A program made the translations under genes and the position numbers. The notes under the pieces are model-generated. The model was not told the origin of the DNA, searched no databases, and worked only from the letters and a program-made list of their open reading frames with translations. Positions 25,301-37,300 of a stretch of DNA of 64,000 nt are shown here, in pieces. Each line of letters begins with the position of its first letter. Within the stretch, counting starts at the first letter, position 1. The DNA lies in the NCBI RefSeq assembly GCF_009389715.1, contig NC_052400.1:1984001-2048000 (forward strand). The letters are read 5' to 3'. Source of the stretch: Phoenix dactylifera. Lineage: Eukaryota > Streptophyta > Magnoliopsida > Arecales > Arecaceae.

Positions 25301-28300
25301 AAGCTGTTTTTTGGACCAAAATACCCTCATTTAAATCACACTTTTTTCCCCCAAAATCCTCATCCTGCCTCTTCCTCTCTCACCCATCCTCTCCCTCCCC
25401 CTCTCTATCTTCTTTTTCCTCTCAACGCCGCCGCCTCTGTTCCTTCTTCTTCTTCTTCTTTTTTTTTCTTTTTTTTTTTGTTTTGGGAGCTCGTGGCTGC
25501 CCATGGTGGTAGCCACCATGCCGGCCACCACCCATGGCCAGCGACCCCTCTATGTTTCAATGAAATAAAATAATAAATAAACAAATAAATAAAAGAAAAG
25601 AAAAAATAATGAGTGGCAAATAATCTAATCTAAATAAATAAATAAATAAATAAAAATATTAGTAATTAGTTAACCAATTTTATCACCTAGTTAGAAAATT
25701 TGTTAGAGAGATAAATAGTCATTAAAATGATGAAAAATTAATTTACACTAATAATTATAATATTTTATATATTTATTATTGTATTATACTATAAATATAA
25801 TATTATATTACATTATATCATAATACATTGATATGTTATGTTAAATAATTTAATATTATATTAAATTATTATTCTATAATACATAATATTATAGTACTAT
25901 ATTATAATAATATTATATTACATTACATTAATATTATACTATATCATATATTTATGTATCAATACATATTATATTCTATTATGCTCTGTTGTATAATACT
26001 GGTAATGTCCTTTATGGTCATTTTATCACACAAAAGTACTTTCTCAGTTTGTTTACCAAACATATGTTAAAGTGTCACAGCACTTTAGAAATGTAGTTAC
26101 CAAACAGCAAACAGCTTTTTATAAACGCTCTGCTTCAGACAGCTCTACTTCCAAAAGCTCTACTACCAACAGCTCCCCCAAACAGGGCCTAAGTAACATT
26201 CATAAGTATGGTCTGCCTTTACCTGGAGATGCTATCTAGAGTATCAAAAGTACTAGCTTCAAAAAGATACCCTGAAAAAGGAAAAGACCTCACAAACTTG
26301 ACTATAAAAATTAAGGGTGCTTTCTTATTCACCGATTGCATAGATACAAGAGGAAGACGTGCAAATGCGCAAGGTAAATACTTTTATCTGAATAAATTTC
26401 CAAGAAGCTGAAAAGGAATTAGGGGATTATATACAAATGCATCTTCTCAGTTCAAAAATAAGTCAAGATAAAAATGCTATGGAGGAACTGTAAGCAAGGA
26501 AAATATACATTTACAAGTACTCACCTCCAACCAAGCATAGGATCTTGTAAGCTCATAAGTTGCAAAACCACCATCTCTGTTCTACAAAGAGACCAACAAA
26601 GGATAACACAAAAAACCAGGGATTTGTTGCATATAGTAAAAGACTAGCAGATATGAACAAATATTAACGAAAGCCTCGAGTAGAAAATACTAGTAAAAAG
26701 AACAATGTTTATGAGAACAAGCATTGACAGGCTCGGAAGGGCCTCAGAGAAGGCATGCCTTGGCTCATTCCCAGCTCAGGGCCAAAAAGGCATGCTTAAT
26801 AAGGCGGTCACAGTTCATATACTATTGAGTTTGATGGTGCTTCGGCCCAAGAGGTTCCCAAGTCTTATGCAGGCCAAGATTTGGCCTAACCCAACTTGCA
26901 TGCATCACAAGCAACACAAATGCACAGGCATGCATGTATAGGAGCATGGATATGCAGAAGCACATGTTTAAGATAACTTTTGAAGATGCCGAGTCTATAA
27001 ATGTATAGACGCACACATTTCCAAGACAAAGCCAGAATCCGTCTTGAATATAGTTTAGGCCAAGTTGATTAATTCAATCTGTGTCAACATGCCTAACTTC
27101 CCAGCCGAAGCCTATACATTTCATGCTTGGAATTTCATGCCAATTTGTTGGCACAATCCACTCATATTTTATGAGTTAGTAAATTATATAGGTTTGGTCT
27201 TAAGAATTAGGCACATATATAAGCCAATGACACCATATTCAGCAAAACTATTATTTAAATGCTCTTTGAATTATGGTTCAGACAGATTACAACTAAAGCT
27301 AATATTAAAATAAAATTCTTATTTACATGGTTTTGACTTTTTGCATTGTACATGTAACTTTGAAGATTATTTAATTATATGAATATATCAAGGTCTGGAG
27401 TGGGGAAATCTTGCACAGTTTGGTACGCTATCGACACATATATACATTACAATTCTTGAACAATGCTTCTGCAGGTGGAAATGCAACATACTACAGTATA
27501 TTTATATCCAATTCATGGCCAAGTTACCATAAGGGAAAGAATGACATTAACAGCATCATAAATCCGCCCTGCACATAATGGTTCACCAACGATTTCTGGA
27601 GAGCTCTTCGACAACAATAGTGAAGCCTGCACAAGAAGGAAAGGTATAAACAAGAATAGCATCAACAGAAGCAATACATGTAAGATGTACCTTCAATCCT
27701 TCTGCTGTGCAATCTGATATGGGCCATCCATGATCTGCTGTAGAAAAGGGCCATGCACCTTTAGAGATGTGGCGATACCAGAAACTAAGATCACCAGGGC
27801 AGTCTTCAAGAACCTTCAAAAATATGTGGAATAATACAAACACAAAATTATTGGTGAAAGTGTAACAGGCACATCAAAAAGAGGCATTCTGCTAAAGAGT
27901 ATAAACCTGTGAGTCTTTTATGTAGTCATGTGCCCGCTTAAGAGTAGGACCATATTCTTCAGAAAGGTCAGTTGAGATAATTGCTTGAACTGTGAAAGCT
28001 GTATCCCACAATTGGCTGCCATTATAACCCTGCATTTTGCAAATGAGATTTAACAAATATTGACTGCTTAGACAATGCTCTTGGAGATACAATGTACAGT
28101 CAAATCTTGCAGACACCAAGAAGGATGCCAATGAGCACAAATAGAAGGAGAATGCACTTGATAGTATCTTAAAACCTGCATTTTCATGCCATCTTCTGCA
28201 AGCCACAAAAAATCATAGACTCTTGGAAGGTGCAACTTGAATGCTTCTGAATTTGGATCTTCAATCCAGCAGGAAAGCATATTTAGTACCTGCATATATT

Positions 28301-31300
28301 AAAGTTCAGGCAATGAGTGGTTGGTGCTACAATAACTACATGATATAGATAAAAGAAAACACAACATGAAAAACACTAAATAGATTGTAAATTTATACCA
28401 CACTGAATTTTGATCATCTTATGAAATAACCGGAAAATCAAAGGAACTTCATTCGACGATTTCACGTATTTCTATATCAAAAAAACATATTCGTAGGAAT
28501 ATTTGGAAGAAAAAAGGATATTTAACTGCAGTAAAAGCTTTTTCTTTAGCGAAATCGGTTTCTACCGGACATTCAAAAAGTTACCTTAAGGGAGAGGGGA
28601 CCTCATAAAAGGGTAAGGAAATCTAGGCCAAGGGAAGTAAAGGTTTTATTGTCTAATGGATGTCATAGAGAATCATGATTTCCCACTTATATAGCTAATG
28701 ATTTATATTAAACACAGAGTCTTTAGCAAACTCAGGAACAATTCTAGGATGCCATATGATCAAAAGCCTGATAATGAAGCATCAACATACAACTGATAAC
28801 TATTTCTAGGATGTGAGGCACACAGCTCCAAGATTCTCAGAGCGAATAATAACTTACTAGGATGTAAGTCAAAACTTCAAAGTTTAACCACATATCAAGT
28901 CAAAAACAAGCGTGACTCTTGCATACCCAAGTTATTTGCATCTATAAGAATTAAATTAACTCTTTGTCATGATGCATTAACTGGCATCTACTCCATGACC
29001 ATGAGGTTGCAGGTAACCCTGTAACTGAACTATGCTATGGGCTGTGAATTCAACTCAAAGGCCATGAGTTGATCATGAAATTTACTATCAAAAGCCAAAA
29101 AGGCATAAAAATTATACAGCCATATTTCACTAAGAGAAGTGGGAGGCAGGTGCAACTCCTTTGATAGTGTTTGTGAAGTTGAAGATGGTTTTGAAAAGTT
29201 AGGATGCCAATACAATACAAAAAGACACAGGATGGGCAAGACGGCATGGGATTGTTGTGTGATGCACGTGGGATGGTCTCAGATGACAATGGGGCAAAAT
29301 ATTGGCGCAGGATAGGCATAGAATGATAGCAAAGGATGGCATGATGAAGCATGAGAAGTTAGTGGCGGCACAATTTCATGGTCACCGGCAGATAGAGCGT
29401 CAAGTACTGGTTCAAGAACTTGTAATGACCGGCTAACATAGCATGGTCTAGTGGATGGCCAATTTATGCATTTGATGGATGGAGTAATGGCCTGAAGGCC
29501 TCATATCTAGACCTATTCGGGTTCAACTACCAAAAAAAGGAATGAATAATGAATATTCTGAGAGTATAGAAACTTTAAAGTTCACAAGAGAAAGCTAAGA
29601 TCCAAGAGAATATTATGAATTTTATGAGCCCTATGGTTACAACAGTTTAAATGAACAAGTATGGAATGTAAAACAAGTATATGAAAGGGAAAATTTTAGG
29701 TAAGGATCCCTTACATAATTGAACTAGCAAAGAACGTTATCACGGTTCATTATATATTAGAACAGTTGAATGAGTTCTTGTCATTAAGGATGCAAGAGTT
29801 GATTGTCTTCTGATACCTCAGTTAATGAGTTGATAATTTAGGAACTGATGTAGTCTCAGAACTCCATCTTATACATAGTTTATATTTTTTTATTGTTTTT
29901 GTATTTTCCATCCAAAGCCATGTTTAGGCTTGGATTTTCAGTCGAGTCATGTACTAATACTGCCAAGCAAAAAAAGGTCCACCTAGGTGTGATAGGAAGC
30001 CTAAGCCAACACCAAACTACCACACTTAATTGCTTGAGCCTTAGCCTTTCTTCAATGCCCACGGCCATCACTCATCTCTAGGAACGGAGGAGGATGGATG
30101 ATAGTCTTGGAAATACAACTATGCATGTTGAATGTATGAAAGAAGGGAGGAAGTTAAAAAAAAAGAGAGAAAAAAAAGAAAAAAAACACTGTTCACGTGA
30201 ACGGTAATCCGACCTGTTACTGTTCACAGAACAGTAACCCGACCCGATTACTGTTCACGTGAACAGTAACCCGACCCGATTACTGTTCACGTGAACAGTA
30301 ACTCGCCTATAAAAAGAGAAGACAACAGCCAAAGAAGGGAAGAAGAAGAAATCCTACAAAGGTGAGTGTCACCATGGGCGAAGCCCTGAGAGATCCTTTT
30401 CCTTCCACTTTCATCCTGCTTCTTGACCTATTTCTTTTTGGAGCCACCTTCTTGACCCAGTCATCCTTCATCTCGATACTTTGGTGGAGCGCGGCCTGAA
30501 GATTCTTATTGGATTAGAGGGACCAAACTCGCAGAGGTAATTATCCAACTAGTTCTATCACCATCTTTTGCCCATCCCTCGTTTCTTCGACCATCAATCA
30601 TTATCTCCACCCATCATTATTACCATCGTTGCCATCTATCACATCCTTGAAACCCGAGAGTACTGGCAGTATTTATTTTATTGTTCTGTTGTGGCTATTT
30701 TCAGTTTGTTGCACTAGTTATATTTCATTGATTAGACTTCATTAATAAGATATCTATCATGTTTTGTTTTGCGTTCACATATTATGAAATCAATCTACAC
30801 CCGTAGTAATCGATTATAGGTTGCACCAAAGTGGTATCAGAGCAAATAGGTCCTGCATATCTAAAAATCTTTATTATTGTGTTTACATCATAACATTCTT
30901 TTTTTTCTGCACTTTAAATTTCAAGAATTAAATTTCTGCACTTCAAAACAGAGAAATATATTTTCTGGATTAAAAAATAGTAAATTATATTTATGCATTT
31001 AAAACTACAAAAATTTTAATTTTCGGAGTTAAAAATACAGAAAAATTAGTTTAACGCATTTTAAGAAAATTCTGCATTCATTTTCTGCATTTAAAAAAAT
31101 ATAAAAAATATTTCTGCATTGAAATATTAATTTCAGGCAGATCCGGGGAGGATCATTGGAAAATTGTGAAAAGCATTCTCAAATACTTGAGAAGGACTAG
31201 AGATGTTTTTCTGATTTATGGATGATCAGAATTGAAACTAGAAGGCTATTCAGATTCTAGCTTTCAATCTGATCCAGATGATAGCAAGTCAATCTCTGGA

Positions 31301-34300
31301 TATATCTTCACTTTGAATGGTGGAGCTGTGAGTTGGAAGAGTTCCAAACAGCAAACTGTAGCTGTCTCAACTACTGAGGCAGAATACATAGCTGTTAGTG
31401 AAGCTGCTAAGGAAGCAGTCTGGATGAAGAAGTTCATCACAGAGCTGGGTGTAGTTCCTGAGATTGCCGGACCAGTCCCAGTTTATTGCGATAACACTGG
31501 AGCTGTTGCACAGGCTAAGGAACCAAGGTCTCATCATAGATCCAAGCACATTTTGAGACGCTTTCACCTTGTTTGAGAGATAATCGAAAGACAAGACATC
31601 AAGATTGAACGAGTAGACACAAAGAATAATATAGCAGACCTATTTACTAAAGCTCTACCACAGCAGCAATTCAATCGTCACCTCGATTGTATGGGGTTAA
31701 AATATAAGGGCGATTGGCTTTAGTGCAAGTGGGAGATTGAAAGAGTAGATGCCCTATAAGCCAATCATTTGATGGGTTTCTCTTTGTAATCCTCCAAATC
31801 ATGTACTTTGACACTCGATATATATCAATAAAGGCATTGTGTTTCATCATTTGCTACTTATCTGTTTTATTATTGGATGATGAACCCCATAAATTAGGAC
31901 ATTGGTTTTAGGGTTATGATAAGATCATACCAGTGAGACCTAAAATCCTAATTTAGAATATTTCCAGTCAAATTGGTATATTGAGTCGGGGATCAATATT
32001 ACCGGAAAGACTGGCACATCTTATGTATGCTCGATGTAGAGGGTGATTGATCTCACAATCACTTGTGTGAGACACTAATACAAAGATGTGGGTGCTCATT
32101 AGAGGAATGAGTTCACTGAAATGACCAGCCATGAGAACATCTTATGGATTCTTACTTAATTATCAAAAGATGGTTCTCATAGTGGGAGTTGTGCAAGTGA
32201 TCCTTAGACCTGAGATCACCATGGTACCTTGTGCACTTGAAGCTATGTTTTGGTTTACCCTCATTTACGACATTGCGTTGTGTATGGGGTATTCTGGATA
32301 TGGTGGAATTTGTACGAAGATTGTGAGTAGGTCAACAAGGAATCAGTCACTTCTAGTAAGAGAAGGTAACATCCTACTTACTCTAATCTTATAATGATTC
32401 AAGAAGCCTTTGATCAAAGCAAAATGAATATTAGAAAGAGTTTCTAATGTTTCATTGTTTGAATTATCATATAAAAGATTGAGAGAGACATGAATAAGTG
32501 ATTGAGTTTGATATTGATCCATACTCATGCACTTATTCAGGATGTAGTATGACTGAGGGATTGAATTGCACGGTAACTTGCCACTGAAGGGTATGTTTGG
32601 ATTTGTCCAATACATTCCTCATCTTCCGGGTAGACATGATACGTTGCTAGACGTCAATCATGTCTTGTGGGTTGATCAGATCAAAGAGTTTGATTAGATC
32701 AAAGCATCAGAAAGGTTCTGATTGCTAAGTCAGGTTTAGCACTAAATTGAACCTAAATTGGATTAGAGGTATTCTAATCAGGCTAGGTCAACTTGCACCT
32801 GCACCTACTGCTGGCTAAGATAAGGAACCCAATAGGTCACACACAAGGGAATTAATCAAGGGTCTAATTGGATTAGATCATGTTTGCAAGATGAACATGC
32901 TAGCATGTGTTGCAAACCTTAGCTCCTGATTCAAATTAAATTCGAATCTGATTCTTAGATTAGGTTGATCTAATATGATTAGATCATGACCTAGTATGGG
33001 TTAGCCAAGAGTTGGAACCCATTTGGCTTTAATTACACCTGATTTGATTAGGTTTAATGTTTTCTTTAAGTTGGTTAAACCCAATTGGATTGGGTTTGAT
33101 AGGGCCTTCACTTCTGGACCATTGGATCACTCCCTGGATGAAGGATCTGGTCCACTGGTTGGCGCCTTCATCTGGACCATTGGATGGCTTCCTGAATGAA
33201 GGATCTGGTCCACTGCTTGGCGCCTTCATCTGGACCATTGGATGGATTCCTGGATGAAGGATCTGGACCATTGGTCAGCGCCTGAATCTGGACCACTGGA
33301 TGGCTCTCTGGATGAAAGATCTGGACCGTTGCTCAGCGCCTAAATCTGGACCATCGGTGATGGCATCTTGCTTCTGGACCATTGGATAGCACCCTGAATG
33401 ATGATGCCTTGATCTGGACCATTAGATGGCGCCTAGATCTGGACCATTGGCTTTGGTTCACTGCATTTGGGCCCTTGGATCATCAGGATTTAAGAGAGAG
33501 ATGTGAGAAAAAAGTTGATACACCCTTCTCCTTAGCACCTCATCATGATGGGATGCCTCTCTTGGCACATGCCTCATCATGATAAGGTGTGTGGATGGGA
33601 TGCATCCCTCCATCTCTTATAAATAAGGAGGTGCCTTGGGGTTCTAAAGATCATCCAAGAAAAAGCCTCTCCTTCTCTCTCCCTTATCCCTTCTTTCTTA
33701 CAAGCCTCTCTCTTTTGTCCTAACCCAAGAAAAGAGGGTCTTCTTTAGGACAAAAAGGCTAGTGAATGTTTTAGAGGTAGAAAGGAAGAAGCAAGTGAAG
33801 AAAAATCAACCAATTAAATTCTTTGGAAGGATTGAACAATTAGAATCAAGTTTTGGTGGAGCTAGAGTCTTGAACCCATTCCTGTGTGGATCAACATCAG
33901 AGGGTGAACATTTGGGCACCTTAGGACATCTTCAGATATATTGGATATAGCGTGATAGGTATTCTTTTATACCAAGATTATATTTTCTACATTATTTGGT
34001 TATACTATTAAGGTGATCTTGGCTTATTAAGGTTTCATATAATGGGTTTTATAAGAAAATTTTATAATCCCGTATCTTCCGCTGCGCCCTAGGGCACTGG
34101 GAAACCCAACAAAAGATACCTACACAAAAGATTAATAAACCATATAAGATATCCTGCTTTAAGGAGGGAGTTGAGGCGCCAGAGACTAGATTTGTTGCAG
34201 CGCATACAGGAGGCCTACTCGTCGTGAGTCGAGTTCTTCCCAGCTAGGGGAAATTGATGTAGTCTCAGAACTTCATCTTATACATAGTTTATATCTTTTT

Positions 34301-37300
34301 ATTATTTTTGTGTTTTCCATCTAAAGCCATCTTTTGGCTTGAATTTTCAGTTGAGTCATGTACTAGTATTGCCAAGCAAAAAAAGATCCATCTAGGTGTG
34401 ATAGGAAGCCTAACCCAACTCAAAACCACCATACTTAATTGCTTGAGCCTTAGCCTTTCTTCAATGCCCACGGCCATCACTCATCTCTAAGAACGAAGGA
34501 GGATGGATGATAGTCTTGGAAATACAATTGTGCATGTTGAATGTATGGAAGAAGGGAGGAAGTTAAAAAAAAGAAAAAAAGAAAAAAAAAATATTGTTCA
34601 CGTGAATAGTAACGAATAGTAACCCGACCTGTTACTATTCATATGAATAGTAATCCAACCCGGTTACTATTTATGTGAACAGTAACTCGGCCTATAAAAA
34701 GAGAAGACAACAGCCAAAGAAGGGAAGAAAAAGAAATCCTAGAAAAGTGAGTGCCACCGTGGGCGAAGCCCTGAAAGATCCTTTTTTTTTCTACTTTCAT
34801 CCTGCTTCTTGACCTATTTTTTCTTGGAGCCACCTTCTTGACCCCGTCATCCTTCATCTCAATACTTTGGGGGAGCGCGGCCAGAAGATTCTCATTGAAT
34901 TGGAGGGACCTCCGACTAGTTCTAACACCATCTTTTGCCCATCCCTTGTTTTTTCGACCATCAATCATTATCTCCACCCATCATCATTACCATCGTTGCC
35001 ATCTATCACATCCTTGGAACCTGAGAGTACTGGCAGTATTTATTTTATTGTTCTATTGTGGTATTTTCAGTTTGCTGCACTAGTTATATTTCATTGATTA
35101 AACTTCATTAATAAGATATCTATCATGTTCTATTTTGCATTCACATACCTCTATAATGATCTTTTGGGATGATGAGTATTTGCTGAAGTATCTAATCAAT
35201 CGCACCATAATTGATTATTATGAAATCAATCTACACCTATAGTAATCGATAATAGGTTGCACTAGGAACAAACACCATCACGGAAGAGTTTGAGGTCATA
35301 GAGCAGTAGAAGAATAAGATAGTTCCACTTTAAATCCCCATAAATAGCTGAGTCAAGCCGACAGTACAAAGGTACTCATGATCAAGATTCGTCGTACCGA
35401 ACCAAACCAAATGGTACATCCCATACCGCATCGTACTGGTACCGATACGAGAGGCATACCAATACTCGGTACACCAAAAAGAACCCATACCATACTGTAC
35501 CGACACGGTGCCAATGTGGCACCGGTACAGGGTCGGTACCGAGACGACGGAACCTTGCTCATGATAGAAAGCCCCCTGCACTAGATATATACCAAGATCT
35601 GATCACGTATGTGTCTGTGTTAAATCCTAAATTTATCGGCATGCATAAAAGAATCATTTCATATAAGATGATAAAAATTAGCAAATAATCATTTTCTTGA
35701 TAACCGGTAATGAATTTCAAGTCTCATACACCACCACCTATCAATAGAACACAGCAATCAACTCTTAAGTCTACAGGTTAAAGATGCAAGTGGAAACTTT
35801 CATGCTTACCTTGTTAACAGGACCAATACAAATATATCGAGTATTCTCATCTTCATAATGAATATGTTGAATCACGGTATGCAAAGCCTTCTCCCTCAAC
35901 ATGTTACCAGGCGAATGCATTAGAACAGGTTCGACAACTTTATGAAGTGAAGCCCAAATTATATCCTGTATCAGCGGGTGGGGATAGTACAGATCTTCCT
36001 GAAATAAGAAAAAAGTAAGTACCTCAACAAATAAGCATTAGCCCATGTTTACAAGCTTTGAAAGGTCAAGATATGTTTCATCAACTTTAAGAATTTTGCC
36101 AACCAACTCTCAATCTGATGTGAAATCTATGAATTGATGAATATTGAAGACCTTTTATAAGCAACAACTCACACCTTTAGACTAATTTAGGATGCAAGAT
36201 TATTGGAGGTTGAGATATTAAAAACAAATTGAGTGCTCTTAACTTGTCAAGCTCTCATTAAAAATAACTAAAAACAGCTTGCATGCAAACAAAATTTAGC
36301 CATATAACATAGCATGTTATTTCATATTGAGTGTCGGTACGATATGTCAAGCCAAACCTACATCGGCACAATTTTCAACGGTCGACTCATCCTATAGGTT
36401 ATTTACATACAACCTTCTGAAGGGAGATCATTTCTTTGGAAAAATGGGACTCAATTGTATGTTGTACTATATGGAAGAAACATAATGCATGCAACTTCAA
36501 TAGTAGCAAATCATCTATTATTGCACTGTTTGGCAAAGTTCTAAACTGTGCCATGTCGGAAGCTTGCATTGATGATATCATCATGGTAGATACCACCGAG
36601 CCTTAGTTTGGGTGGCACAGACCTTGCCACTTGTGCTGAGGAGCAGGGTTCAATTCTGAAGAGCATCAAAGCTCACTTCAATTACCGCATATATAAATCC
36701 ACCATTTAACAAGCAGTGGCTCAATCTGCCTAGGGGTTGGGCTCCGACCTAGGTGGGAATGGGGTAGTTATAGGGTTGAGGATGGGGAACAGCTCGTCCT
36801 GCTTCTCAAAAAAGAAATTTTAATGGTATATTTCTTCAATAATTTCAGGAGGTGGAAGCCAGATCCACCCACACACCCGTGATCTTCTATTAGCGGTTAC
36901 CCTGCTATAAGGGTTATGGGCTGCCTTTCAAATTGTATTGGGCTAGCAAACAAATTATTTTTTGCACTCACCGTGATGGCCATTTTTCACCAGACTGGTG
37001 TCTCCACCAGCAGTTCTGGTTTATTCTTTCTCTTTTCTTTTTTGCTAATCTAGTAAATTTGTGATACTTGAGCAAAATCTTAATTTTCATGAATATTGAA
37101 AGAGCATGGACATAGTTATGAGCATAGGCTCTTTCATGAATGCCACTTCAAACTTATCCTAACAAATGAGGACATCAATTTGCTAAAACCTACATAAAAG
37201 TTTGTGACTAAATAGATGATGAAGAACGTGAGAGAGCTCCTACATGTAGGATGGGCACAAAGCTGTTTGAGGCATTACGCAACGGCTATATCAAGTTCAA

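Larger units (their letters stand above)
29841..35269 (+). mobile_element. Non-autonomous LTR retrotransposon with nested SIRE/copia piece
   Basis: Two long direct repeats flank the element: a 5' LTR (29846-30828) and a 3' LTR (34255-35264). Both begin TGATGTAGTCTCAGAAC; the 5' copy ends TTGCACCA and the 3' copy TTGCACTA. The target duplication GGAAC is at 29841-29845 and 35265-35269. A primer-binding site TGGTATCAGAGC (initiator Met-tRNA type) is at 30832-30843, and a purine-rich tract precedes the 3' LTR. The interior has no gag or full pol, only a captured copia 3' end (31143-34111). It therefore looks like a large retrotransposon derivative mobilised in trans. It lies in CAS intron 7, opposite to the gene. 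Confidence 0.88.

Noticed and set aside
29030-29352. Minus-strand open frames in CAS intron 7
   Set aside because: They have no similarity to the cyclase or to any family I recognise, and the frames overlap each other.
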